Below, piece by piece: positions 1 to 7,163 of a stretch of 12,505 nucleotides of DNA. Origin of the DNA: Deltaproteobacteria bacterium (lineage in GTDB: Bacteria > Desulfobacterota > Binatia > Binatales > Binataceae); the NCBI GenBank assembly GCA_021780585.1, contig JAJXYM010000046.1:1-12505 (forward strand), read 5' to 3'. The notes beneath the pieces are model-generated. The model did no database searches and was not told where the DNA came from. It worked only from the letters and a program-made list of their open reading frames with translations. Numbering within the stretch: the stretch's first letter is position 1; every line of letters begins with the position of its first letter. A program made the position numbers and the translations under genes.

Positions 1-1720
1 TCCGCAAATTCATTGGATTTGCGGTGCCGAGATAGAGCTGGCCGCCCACCACCAGCATCGTGCGAATTCCGTAATTCAGATAATTACCGACGCCGTACTG
101 ACTTTCGGCGGTTGCGCTTCCAGTCGCTACGTCAAGCGCCCACAGATCCGCGCCGTAATTCAGCGCGTTCGGATTAAGCACCTGGATAATCTGCGGGACG
201 ATTATGCTGATGTCGCCTGGATTGAGGCCTATTTCCGAAAGCAACGCGTCGAGCGAATCCACCGCCACGAAGCTCCAGTCGAACGTGCCAAAGAAGACCT
301 TGCCCTTCATCGCGGCCGCCGACCACGCATAGGTGTTGAATGGATTGCCGAAACCCGCGGGACCAAACGTCGGCTGGACGTTCATCGCGTTGGGCCGCAC
401 CTGCCATCCGGTCGACGGGCTATAAACTTCCATCAAGGTGTCGCCATAAAGCAGATGGATCGGAACCGGCGTCTTATATGGCCGCGCGCTCATGTTGAGG
501 CGAAAGATCGCGACCGGACGCGTCGTGTTGACGATCGCCGCGGCGAGATCGGAAGGCGTAATCTTTCCGGACGGCGGATATGCGACATAATGGGCCAGCG
601 CGCCCGTCATGGGAACCTGCATCGTGCCCCAGTATAGTTGGCCGTGAAATCCCACCAACGCGCCGCCAACCAACGTCTGCGCGGTCACCGGATCGATTTC
701 ATACTGGTCCGTCCGCCAAATCTCACTCCAGCTATTCACGGATGCCGGAGTAAGGCCCGCAAGTCGGGACGGCGGACTCACCCACAGACCGCTCAGCTTG
801 TGAGTCGGCGAATTGATGCCGCCCCAGGTGGTGGCGAATACGCGATTGCCGAACGCGGCCAGATAAGCCGGCTCATTGTCAATGTTTCCGACAACAACGA
901 ACTGAAACGGGTTTTTCACCGTGCCGGTCCAGCGCAGGACGCTGCCAGTGCCGTCCCTGTTCTGTACGCCGGTATAAAGGACGCTGGGATCCACGGTTTG
1001 CGTGGGCAACGACGCATTGACCCAACTACGAATGTCGCTGTACTGGGTAAGCGTCGTCGAACCCAGATACTTGCCCGTCGAGTTCTGGAACGCGAACAAA
1101 TTGATTCCCGGGGCCAGCGTGCCGAACGGCGCGAGCGCCGGACCCGCCAGAATGATCAGATTTCCCCTCGCTCCGGCGGAGCGGATGCCGAGCGTTTGAT
1201 TGATCAGCGGATCATTTGGCGTGCGATCGGTTACGATGCCAGTCGCGCGATTAAACGAGAAGATTTTCGGCGGACGCCAGTCGCCCAGCGCCGGGGGGAC
1301 GGTCGGATTGCTTTTCAGAAAATTGCTCTTGGAAAATTCGCAAACGTACGAGTCCGTCTGAATCGGATCGAGCGGCAGACCGCCGGCCGTCAGCACACCC
1401 GCCATCACCGTGCACAAGGTGTTCGCGATGGTTCCGTACCAGATATTCTTGCCGCTACTTGCCATCCCCCAGATATAGGCTCCGTTGACTTTGGGAACGC
1501 CGGAGGCGCATGGCGGCGTTGCCGGAAAGAGATTGTTCGGACTCCCGATCGACACGAAGCATTCGTCGGGCTGCGCCTTGTCAAGCAAAGAAACCGACAT
1601 CGAGGCCGCGGCCGACGCGGCGGTCACGCGAAACACGCTGCACGCAAGCAAGCCGGATAATACTCCCATCACAAGAGAGAGAGACCCTATTCGCCTTTGT
1701 CTGTCCTCCCGATAACGCAT
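1..1720 (-). CDS. secreted beta-propeller-like protein, 3' end cut by window edge
   Basis: The minus strand is open from an ATG at 1718-1720 to the left edge (573 codons, no stop), so the C-terminus lies outside the window. The start is supported by a purine-rich AAAGGGG seven bases upstream. Residues 1-40 look like an export signal: a basic n-region (RYREDRQRR), a hydrophobic stretch at about 14-26, then either a lipoprotein-type LLAC (Cys27) or a signal peptidase I site in the Ala-rich 34-40 segment. The mature part repeats a short strand motif, G-x-hydrophobic-aromatic-x-G-T: GKNIWYGT (90-97), GNRVFATT (291-298), HGQLYWGT (359-366), KGKVFFGT (472-479), GGQLYLGT (559-566). This spacing suggests beta-propeller blades. 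I do not recognise a named family and assign no reaction. A final motif of the LYLGTANP type often lies near the end of such proteins, so little may be missing. A weak sigma-54 promoter match lies 45 bases upstream. Confidence 0.85.
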   Translation of the reverse strand, partial: MRYREDRQRRIGSLSLVMGVLSGLLACSVFRVTAASAAASMSVSLLDKAQPDECFVSIGSPNNLFPATPPCASGVPKVNGAYIWGMASSGKNIWYGTIANTLCTVMAGVLTAGGLPLDPIQTDSYVCEFSKSNFLKSNPTVPPALGDWRPPKIFSFNRATGIVTDRTPNDPLINQTLGIRSAGARGNLIILAGPALAPFGTLAPGINLFAFQNSTGKYLGSTTLTQYSDIRSWVNASLPTQTVDPSVLYTGVQNRDGTGSVLRWTGTVKNPFQFVVVGNIDNEPAYLAAFGNRVFATTWGGINSPTHKLSGLWVSPPSRLAGLTPASVNSWSEIWRTDQYEIDPVTAQTLVGGALVGFHGQLYWGTMQVPMTGALAHYVAYPPSGKITPSDLAAAIVNTTRPVAIFRLNMSARPYKTPVPIHLLYGDTLMEVYSPSTGWQVRPNAMNVQPTFGPAGFGNPFNTYAWSAAAMKGKVFFGTFDWSFVAVDSLDALLSEIGLNPGDISIIVPQIIQVLNPNALNYGADLWALDVATGSATAESQYGVGNYLNYGIRTMLVVGGQLYLGTANPMNLR

Positions 1721-1764
1721 AATTGAACCCCTTTCGAGCATTTAGAAAGCAATAGAAAGACATA

Positions 1765-1779
1765 GCAAGCATTGGGCCG
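1765..1779 (-). promoter_or_regulatory. possible sigma-54 (-24/-12) promoter for the beta-propeller gene
   Basis: On the minus strand the sequence reads CGGCCC-N5-TTGC followed by T. It keeps the invariant GG and GC ten bases apart and matches 8 of 10 positions of TGGCAC-N5-TTGC. The predicted start of transcription is about 33 bases before the ATG at 1720. An 8/10 match can arise by chance in a gap of this size, so this is a weak call on its own. It gains some weight from the stronger matches at 10317-10370. Confidence 0.38.
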
Positions 1780-1989
1780 CATGTTTAGGAAATAGATTGG
1801 CGTTAGATTTGCTTATTTCTCATTGTAGGTTCACTACGCGACCAAATGAGAAAACAGGCGCTTTCCCCGGGGTTTTTTAAGCTTCTCGACGTTCAGGCTC
1901 TTGTCAGGCGGGCGCGCGGGTTGGTCCAAAAATCCATCGCCGTTAGCAAGAACCTCATGAAATCAGGCCGATATCTCTATCCGCGCACT

Positions 1990-2027
1990 GTCCCATTCGT
2001 GTCCCTGAGCGTCCCTTTCATGTCCCT
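1990..2027. repeat. two 17-base direct repeats, 21-base period
   Basis: The copies are GTCCCATTCGTGTCCCT (1990-2006) and GTCCCTTTCATGTCCCT (2011-2027), identical at 15 of 17 positions and separated by GAGC. Each copy itself carries GTCCC at both ends. Repeats with GTGTCCCT cores have the look of small palindromic or REP-type elements left by Y1-family transposases, but no transposase gene is present and that origin is a guess. Confidence 0.6.
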
Positions 2028-2322
2028 ATTGTGGAGACGGCGATCTCAGCAAAATGATCACTACAGGAACGTCGCTGCCCGGCTTCGCGCCCGCCGAGAG
2101 TTGCGCCTTTGGACGTAATAATTCTTCGCTGACGGAGAGCGCACTCGCCGATCCCGCGATGCGGAATTTTGCGACAACCGTCAGGAAAATCGCCGCGTCG
2201 GTTAGCCGCGGATCGATCCAATCCATGAATAAAAAAGAATAATTTAGGGATTGGCGCGGACACGCCTGACCGCTGACGATTCAACGACGGCGGCGCGGCA
2301 CTGTCGGGAATCCGGCCGAAGA

Positions 2323-2339
2323 GAACGCAATTCGCGTTC
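2323..2339 (-). terminator. small hairpin downstream of the fusion ATPase gene
   Basis: GAACGC and GCGTTC form a perfect 6-base stem around a 5-base loop, 60 bases past the ATPase stop. On the minus strand it is followed by TCTCTTC, a poor U-tract. It may end transcription of the 2399-4069 gene, or be an incidental palindrome. Confidence 0.3.
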
Positions 2340-2398
2340 AAAAGCTTTGCAATTTATACTATTGATATTCTCAAATCATATTTTATCGTCATTTCGTG

Positions 2399-4069
2399 TC
2401 ATTTATCACATTTAATTATCTGAAGAATCTTGTTCAGCTCCAATGAGGATTCGTTTGACGTATCAATCGCTATGCGCAATGCTTCCGGGATTTCGTCGGC
2501 CGGTTCAAAATCCCGCAATTGCCTTTGGTAGATCGTTTGATCGGCGTCCGACGACCCGCCGGATTGCCGCGCGCGCGTCGCAATGCGCGCCAGCGCCACC
2601 TGATGCGGCGCCACGCATTGGACAAAGAGGATCGGGGCCTTGGCCTCCTCAGCGACCGCGATGGCCAATCCGCGATGGGCGCGGCGGCCAAAGGTGGCGT
2701 CGAGAATGACGCCCCGGCCGCGACTGAGCCGGTCACGAGCGCCCGCCATCAGCGATTCATACGTGCGGCGCGTCACGTCGGGACTGTAAATCCCTTGCTG
2801 GTAGGGAGCTGCCGCATTCGCCGCTGGCGCGAGACCGGCGCCTCGCTTACGCACGACGTCCGAGCTGACAATTTCAAAGCCGAGCCGCCGCGACAGGGCT
2901 TGCGCCAGCGTGGATTTGCCACTGCCGGAGAGCCCGAAAACGATCATCAGTGCGGGTGACGGCGGCCGCTCGACGTAGCGGCGGGCCAGCGCGATATACT
3001 CGCGGGCGGAACGAATCAGTCGCATCCGCTCGGCGGTCGCAAGGTCGCGATCGCGGCTCCGCAATCCTTCGATCTTGGCGCGGACCATCGCGCGGTAGCA
3101 TTTGTAAAAGGAGAGCGCCAAGCCGAGGTCCCGGTCGCCGTACGCCGCGGCGTAGGCGCCGATCAGTTCCTCGCTCAAGCCGGGTTCCGCGAACCGATCC
3201 AGATCCATCGCGAGGAACCCGATGTCCGAGGCAACGTCGCCGTAACGCAGCGCCGCGCTGAATTCGACGCAATCGAATACCGTGGGTTGATCGATGAGGC
3301 AAATGTGCTCGCAGCGAAGGTCGCCATGACCTTCGCGAACGTGCCCTTCGCGCGCGCGCCGATCCAGCGTTGCGCGGTTTGATTCGATGAAGTCGTAGGT
3401 ATGGCGGGCGATTACGTCGAGATCGGTAGCGGCGAGGATTTCACCGACGAATTGCCCCATCTCGCCCAGATTGGCGCTCACGGTCGCCTCGACCGCCTTG
3501 GCGCAGCCATATTCCCAGGCGCGCGCCGTCGAGCATTGAAGGTGGAAGGCGGCGAGACGCACCGCGATTGCCCGAATCTCGGCCGCGTCAACCGCGTGGC
3601 GCTCGAGCCGCCGGTCGAGCATCGCCTCGCCCGGCAGACGGCGCATCAGGACCGCATATTCAATCGCATCACTAGTCGAAACCACGTTAATTGGGGATTC
3701 GTCTTCTTCTGGTTCGCCCAAGACGAAGCCCTTTGCCGCGCGACGGATCGGAACGACGCCAAGATAGACGTGCGGCGCCAAACGACGATTGAGCCGCAAT
3801 TCCTCATGGCAAAGATGCCGCCTTTGTTCGAGGCTCGAGGAATCGATAAACGGAAACCGCACGGCCCTTTTGACCTTGTAGACATATGCGTCAGTAAGGA
3901 AGACATAGGAAACGTGCGTCCGCATCAGTTCGACGCGCTTGGGCCGCTCGGGATAGAACTCCGACCGCGCCATCGCCGCGATCATTTCCGGAAGCTGGCG
4001 TTCGCGAGTGGTTTCCGCGGTATCCATTACGCTTCGCCGAATCGTCGCCTGGCCCCGCATGCGGGCCAT
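2399..4069 (-). CDS. bifunctional aminoglycoside-phosphotransferase-like / P-loop ATPase fusion
   Basis: The 556-residue product has two parts. Residues about 45-340 resemble the kinase-like phosphotransferase fold: a lysine-bearing strand YVYKVKR (62-68), a catalytic-loop-like GHGDLRCEH (247-255) and a following VFDCVEF (264-270) with RYGDVASD (275-282). Residues about 372-540 are a P-loop domain with Walker A GLSGSGKST (379-387) and a Walker-B-like ILDATF (455-460). This order matches the known family that joins COG2187 to COG0645, whose substrate is not established to my knowledge. It is probably a cytoplasmic ATP-dependent kinase and not a resistance enzyme, although the name invites that reading. 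The first ATG has AGGA only 2 bases away, so Met4 (4060) or Met15 (4027) could be the true start. The last dozen codons are unusually AT-rich. The gene follows the terminator of the upstream cluster and is probably transcribed alone. Confidence 0.9.
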   Translation of the reverse strand: MARMRGQATIRRSVMDTAETTRERQLPEMIAAMARSEFYPERPKRVELMRTHVSYVFLTDAYVYKVKRAVRFPFIDSSSLEQRRHLCHEELRLNRRLAPHVYLGVVPIRRAAKGFVLGEPEEDESPINVVSTSDAIEYAVLMRRLPGEAMLDRRLERHAVDAAEIRAIAVRLAAFHLQCSTARAWEYGCAKAVEATVSANLGEMGQFVGEILAATDLDVIARHTYDFIESNRATLDRRAREGHVREGHGDLRCEHICLIDQPTVFDCVEFSAALRYGDVASDIGFLAMDLDRFAEPGLSEELIGAYAAAYGDRDLGLALSFYKCYRAMVRAKIEGLRSRDRDLATAERMRLIRSAREYIALARRYVERPPSPALMIVFGLSGSGKSTLAQALSRRLGFEIVSSDVVRKRGAGLAPAANAAAPYQQGIYSPDVTRRTYESLMAGARDRLSRGRGVILDATFGRRAHRGLAIAVAEEAKAPILFVQCVAPHQVALARIATRARQSGGSSDADQTIYQRQLRDFEPADEIPEALRIAIDTSNESSLELNKILQIIKCDK

Positions 4070-4118
4070 TGTCCTGTCTATAAACGATAAGACTAACGCC
4101 GCTCGACAAGAAAGAAGA

Positions 4119-4140
4119 ATCGCGGCGTCAAAGCCGCGAT
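4119..4140 (-). terminator. hairpin terminator after the hemerythrin-like gene
   Basis: ATCGCGGC and GCCGCGAT form a perfect 8-base stem with a 6-base loop, about 104 bases past the stop at 4244. Read on the minus strand it is followed by TCTTCTTTCTT, a U-rich run, as expected for an intrinsic terminator closing the cluster that begins at 7115. On the plus strand it is followed by a pyrimidine-rich run as well. Confidence 0.7.
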
Positions 4141-4243
4141 CCTCCTTTTCCCCCCGGCGGTTCGAGCTTTATTGAGTCGGACACCGCCGCCGCGCGAACG
4201 TCGAACGCCGCGCCACACAGTCGCGCCGGCCCGCGATGGCGAA

Positions 4244-4759
4244 TCAGGAGCCTTTGTGCTTTTCGCGGCTATAGAGCAGGCGCCGCAGCGCGGGCAGCAG
4301 ATCGCCCTCTTCGGCCGAGATTATATCGTCGAGCACGATCGTCAGGTTGTGGAGGGTTCGCGCGGTCTCCGCGACTTGCTGGTCGCCGCCGGTTTCGAGC
4401 GAAACTCCGGTCAGGTCGCGGACAAGGTCGCGCGCCCGATGAACTCGCGCGCGAATCCGTTCGACCGCTTGCGAGTGGAAGCCGGGATGTGACGCGGCCT
4501 CGGCGAGCAACGCTTGATCGCCTTTGTCCGAATGACGTTCGATGATCGAGCGGACCCGCGTCCACGCCTCGGCGACGGTGTGGCGCAATTCACCGCTATC
4601 CGGTTCGCGAGCGAGCGTGGCGGCGCTGAAGGCGAGAGTTTTAAGCGGCTCGCGCAGCAGATCAATTTCCGTCGCAACGTTGAAAAGAATCGCCGCGGCG
4701 TTCCCCGGCTTGCCCTGAGCTTGCGCACGCGTTTCCTTATTGACCGTGTTCGAAGCCAT
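4244..4759 (-). CDS. hemerythrin-like four-helix protein with incomplete metal ligands
   Basis: This 171-residue, all-helical cytoplasmic protein has a well-supported start: GGGAGG at 4767-4772, seven bases before the ATG. Helical stretches lie at about 21-52, 58-89, 97-117 and 128-163. The last segment, ending in SAEEGDLLPALRRLL (148-162), resembles the closing helix of HHE/hemerythrin domains, and IIERHSD (72-78) plus the following residues resembles the second helix. Hemerythrins bind a di-iron centre and sense or carry oxygen or nitric oxide. Here the expected ligands are only partly present. His76 and His107 could serve, but no His lies in helix 1, the position four after His76 is Gly80, and the helix-4 His position is Ile146. 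It may therefore be a non-metal derivative or only a fold lookalike. It is the last gene of the minus-strand cluster, 168 bases from the receiver-like gene, and may have its own sigma-54 promoter. Confidence 0.75.
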   Translation of the reverse strand: MASNTVNKETRAQAQGKPGNAAAILFNVATEIDLLREPLKTLAFSAATLAREPDSGELRHTVAEAWTRVRSIIERHSDKGDQALLAEAASHPGFHSQAVERIRARVHRARDLVRDLTGVSLETGGDQQVAETARTLHNLTIVLDDIISAEEGDLLPALRRLLYSREKHKGS

Positions 4760-4823
4760 ACTTCAACCTCCCACAATCATGGTTGGCGAGGAAAAAAATG
4801 CGCACGCCCGTGAAAATGATTCA

Positions 4824-4838
4824 GCAAGATTCGCGCCC
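4824..4838 (-). promoter_or_regulatory. possible sigma-54 promoter for the hemerythrin-like gene
   Basis: The minus strand reads GGGCGC-N5-TTGC then T. GG and GC are ten bases apart, and 8 of 10 positions match TGGCAC-N5-TTGC. The predicted transcript would start about 53 bases before the ATG at 4759, close to the distance seen for the DUF1329 gene. The match is modest and could be coincidental. Confidence 0.33.
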
Positions 4839-4862
4839 TCGCCGGTTTCGCACCGATCGCGA

Positions 4863-4879
4863 ACGGCGCCGAGCGCCGT
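4863..4879 (-). other. GC hairpin in the receiver/hemerythrin intergenic gap
   Basis: ACGGCGC and GCGCCGT form a 7-base perfect stem with a 3-base loop (CGA), 49 bases past the stop of the receiver-like gene. GCGA/TCGC on the flanks could extend it past a bulge. It lacks a U-tract, so it may slow transcription or protect mRNA ends. It sits just upstream of the candidate promoter at 4824-4838, which would fit separate transcription of the last gene. Confidence 0.35.
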
Positions 4880-4927
4880 CGCTCGCGGCGATTGCGCGGG
4901 CCGCCGCCAACCCGTTCGACGCCGCGC

Positions 4928-5329
4928 TCAGAGCCGCGAGGTTGCCGCCGCCTCGGTGAATTGCGAGCAGAGCTTTTCCGCGACCGCATACAACCGGCGA
5001 TCGTCGCCAGAGCCATAGTAGGTCACACCCGCCGCTCGCACCTGACGCTCAAGTTGCGGCGTATGCTCCGCCGCCAGATAAAAAATCGCACTGTCCGGAG
5101 CAAACCGTTTGATCTGTGTGAGCATCCAGACGCGCTCGCTCTTCTCCGAATTGGCGTCGTCAATCACGATCAATTTTGGTCTGACCCGGCGCAGCAACTC
5201 GCGATCGGGCGCGGTCCATGCGCGAACGGCGACTTCCAGCCTTCCCTTCGCCGCTCTGCGGACCAGCCGAGCCACAGAGTCATTACCGGAAATGACGAGA
5301 ACCACATGGGATGCCGCATCGCGTTCCAT
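4928..5329 (-). CDS. degenerate response-regulator receiver domain protein
   Basis: The protein is a single domain of 133 residues. From an ATG at 5327-5329 the first strand VVLVIS begins at residue 9, as in many receivers. An in-frame TTG at 5383 would add 18 residues but has no ribosome site. The fold signature is present: strand 1 (9-14), strand 3 LIVIDDAN (53-60) with Asp57/Asp58 at the phosphoacceptor position, strand 4 AIFYLAAE (81-88) and strand 5 GVTYYGSGDD (101-110). Other catalytic residues look lost. The acidic pair after strand 1 is replaced by SGND, the Thr/Ser after strand 4 by Ala, and the conserved Lys after strand 5 by Gly/Ser. It is therefore probably a pseudo-receiver that does not follow a normal phosphorylation cycle. 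It lies 83 bases (29 from the TTG) downstream of the sigma-54 activator gene, so it may act on that protein. No output domain is present. Confidence 0.78.
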   Translation of the reverse strand: MERDAASHVVLVISGNDSVARLVRRAAKGRLEVAVRAWTAPDRELLRRVRPKLIVIDDANSEKSERVWMLTQIKRFAPDSAIFYLAAEHTPQLERQVRAAGVTYYGSGDDRRLYAVAEKLCSQFTEAAATSRL

Positions 5330-5412
5330 GAACGTTTCGTCCGCCACTGGAAATAGGTCCGCCGATTGAACGTTTCCTTCCAATGCGCAGCAATTGACGT
5401 GCCGACGGTCGC

Positions 5413-6894
5413 CTAACCCTGCTTGACAGCCTGGTCGAGGCCATACTTTCTCAGTTTGGCGTAGAGCGCTTTGCGCGAAATCCCGAGCAGTTTAGCCGCT
5501 TTAAGCTTGTTTCCCTTGGTGCGCTCGAGCGCGCGTTCGACCAGCCCGCGCTGATAATCCGCGATATTAAGTTGATCTTCCTCGCTATGGCGTTTCACCA
5601 CGGCGGCGGACACCGGAACGACCGCGGCCGGCAAGTCGGTCAGCCGGACCACATCCGTGCGGCAGAAAGTAAACGCCTGTTCGATCGCGTTGGACAGTTC
5701 CCGCACGTTTCCCGGCCATCGATAACCGCACATCGCCGCAAGCGCCGCCTCGTCGATCGCCATGATCGGGCGGGCGCGGCCGAGTTTTTCATTGAATAGC
5801 GCGATGAAATGCTCGACCAGCAATTGCACGTCGTCAAGCCGCTCGCGCAACGGCGGCACTCGCAGGAGATTGACGGTCAACCGATAGTAGAGGTCTTCGC
5901 GCAGGTTCCGGGTTCGTACCGCTTCCTCGGGATCGCGATTCGTCGAGGCGATCACGCGCGCATCAACCGCGATCTCATGGGTTGAGCCGATCGGACGCAC
6001 CATGTGTTCCTGCAGCGCGCGCAGCAACTTGCTCTGGGTCTCGCTGCTCATTTCGGTGATTTCGTCCAGAAACAGGGTGCCACCCTGCGCGGCGCGAAAC
6101 AGTCCCAGATATTCGCCGGTGGCGCCGCTGAACGCGCCCCGTCGATAGCCGAAAAGTTCGCTCTCGATCAGCTCGCGCGGCAGCGCCGCGCAATTCAGCG
6201 CCACGAACGGAGCGTGCCGCCGCGGCGAACATTCATGAATCGCGCGCGCGACCAGCTCCTTGCCCGTTCCGCTTTCGCCGACGATCAGCACAGTGCTGCG
6301 CACGGCGGCCAGCGCCTCGATCCGTTCGTACAGCGCGCGCATCGCCGGCGTGCCCCCGACGATTCCGTGAAATTGCGTGCGCGCGGAGTCGGGCAGCCGC
6401 GCCGCCTGGCGTTCGAGTCCTTCGACGCGGGCGGCGCTGGCGGCGCTATGCGCGGTGAAATAGGTCTCGGCCAGCACGGCGGTGCGGCAATGGCTCACCT
6501 TGTCGAACAGCCGGTAACTGGCCGGATCGGCCGGCTGCGGAAACGCGGCAATTGCGGCCTCCTCGAACAGATGCATCGAAGCGACCACCTCGGCAAACGG
6601 AACATGACGCTCCGCCAGCCGCTCGCCCACGCCGCGCAGGGCTTTGACGAAATCGGCGAACGCTCCGCATCCGAGCGTCGCCACGGTGGCGTCGAGGTCG
6701 GGGCCATGGATTTCGAGGAATTCGGCGTGGGACAGGGTCCGACGATCGCCAAAATGCAGACTATACAGGTCCCACCACTGCGCCAGCACCGCGTCGCGAC
6801 GCGCCGCGATCGCCGCCAGCAGCGGCTGCAGCGACGCCAGTTCGTGTTCCCAGATCAGGCCGAAGTGAATCGGTTCCATATTGTTCGCAGTCAC
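5413..6894 (-). CDS. sigma-54-dependent Fis-family transcriptional activator
   Basis: A 493-residue enhancer-binding protein. Residues 1-160 are a helical sensory region without an obvious receiver, PAS or GAF motif; its pattern recalls the RsbRD N-terminal type, but that is tentative. The AAA+ domain (about 178-405) carries Walker A GESGTGKE (206-213), the sigma-54 contact loop GAFSGA (253-258), Walker B GGTLFLDE (271-278), the arginine-finger segment REDLYYRL (332-339) and sensor II GNVREL (395-400). A Fis-type helix-turn-helix ends the protein (about 455-485, NKLKAAKLLGISRKALYAKL). The loop has Ser where the consensus GAFTGA has Thr, a conservative change. The GTG start lies 2 bases after the stop of the cysteine-rich gene and has no ribosome site of its own, which suggests translational coupling; an ATG five codons in (6879) is the alternative. 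The activator probably drives nearby -24/-12 promoters and couples ATP hydrolysis to open-complex formation. Confidence 0.96.
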   Translation of the reverse strand: MTANNMEPIHFGLIWEHELASLQPLLAAIAARRDAVLAQWWDLYSLHFGDRRTLSHAEFLEIHGPDLDATVATLGCGAFADFVKALRGVGERLAERHVPFAEVVASMHLFEEAAIAAFPQPADPASYRLFDKVSHCRTAVLAETYFTAHSAASAARVEGLERQAARLPDSARTQFHGIVGGTPAMRALYERIEALAAVRSTVLIVGESGTGKELVARAIHECSPRRHAPFVALNCAALPRELIESELFGYRRGAFSGATGEYLGLFRAAQGGTLFLDEITEMSSETQSKLLRALQEHMVRPIGSTHEIAVDARVIASTNRDPEEAVRTRNLREDLYYRLTVNLLRVPPLRERLDDVQLLVEHFIALFNEKLGRARPIMAIDEAALAAMCGYRWPGNVRELSNAIEQAFTFCRTDVVRLTDLPAAVVPVSAAVVKRHSEEDQLNIADYQRGLVERALERTKGNKLKAAKLLGISRKALYAKLRKYGLDQAVKQG

Positions 6895-6896
6895 AT

Positions 6897-7115
6897 CTAG
6901 CAGGAGGGCCGGACTTCGAACCAGAAATTAGCGCGTCCGGAGCCTGAAAGCGGCGCAACTCTTGCTTGTCTATGGACGAGCTTTTGACAGCGGGAAACGG
7001 CGCAATGTCCGCAATAATTCCGGCCTCGGTCGGATTCGATCGGTCCCTCGCACATCAGGTGCGGGCCATCGTTCATACACCCGCGCAGGGCCGTGGAGCG
7101 CCGATCGCGATGCAT
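6897..7115 (-). CDS. small cysteine-rich protein, translationally coupled to the sigma-54 activator
   Basis: An ATG at 7113-7115 is preceded by AGGAG (7126-7130) at ten bases and opens a 72-residue frame ending in TAG at 6897-6899, two bases before the GTG of the activator gene. The activator lacks its own ribosome site, which argues that this small frame is translated. Cysteines are at 13, 22, 35, 38, 43 and 72; the core is C-x8-C-x12-C-x2-C-x4-C, with the CGHC pair in the middle. Such spacing suggests binding of zinc or an iron-sulphur centre, or a redox switch. I recognise no family. The C-terminal third (residues 50-72) is not clearly domain-like. Being first in the cluster, it could be a sensor or partner of the activator, but that is inference. 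A TACAAT box lies upstream. Confidence 0.6.
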   Translation of the reverse strand: MHRDRRSTALRGCMNDGPHLMCEGPIESDRGRNYCGHCAVSRCQKLVHRQARVAPLSGSGRANFWFEVRPSC

Positions 7116-7157
7116 CTGGTCAGTTCTCCTGATCGGTTTCAGCTTTCCGCAACTTTC

Positions 7158-7163
7158 ATTGTA
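7158..7163 (-). promoter_or_regulatory. candidate -10 box upstream of the cysteine-rich/activator cluster
   Basis: The minus strand reads TACAAT here, 42 bases before the ATG at 7115. The expected -35 position is GATTTT, a poor match, so recognition might need a helper protein or an extended contact. It is the nearest plausible housekeeping promoter for the cluster. Confidence 0.4.

Larger units (their letters stand above)
1721..2398. other. 678-base intergenic gap with AT-rich patches
   Basis: No convincing gene is seen here on either strand. The short open frames lack ribosome sites and protein-like composition. The stretches at about 1740-1880 and 2335-2410 are clearly more AT-rich than the surrounding genes. 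The first holds the upstream region of the beta-propeller gene; the second covers the end of the ATPase gene. Between them lie a pair of 17-base direct repeats (1990-2027) and a small hairpin (2323-2339). Confidence 0.6.

Noticed and set aside
638..1660. Plus-strand frame of 340 codons in the first 1.7 kb
   Set aside because: Its product is Arg-rich and domain-free. The opposite strand encodes a protein with a signal peptide and repeated strand motifs, so this is a shadow.
2054..2242. 62-codon plus-strand frame in the 1721-2398 gap, and overlapping minus frames at 2018-2341
   Set aside because: No well-spaced ribosome site, no domain, and competing frames on both strands of similar quality; not supportable as genes.
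2399..4069. Antibiotic resistance by aminoglycoside phosphorylation
   Set aside because: The kinase-like domain belongs to a fused COG2187/COG0645-type protein with no known resistance role; the similarity is one of fold.
6004..6900. Plus-strand frame of 298 codons opposite the sigma-54 activator
   Set aside because: It is antisense to a fully conserved AAA+ protein and has low-complexity Arg/Gln-rich composition.
6951..6965. Plus-strand sigma-54-like motif CGGCGC-N5-TTGC
   Set aside because: It lies inside the cysteine-rich gene about 400 bases before the nearest plus-strand start. It is kept only as a reminder that 8/10 matches occur by chance.
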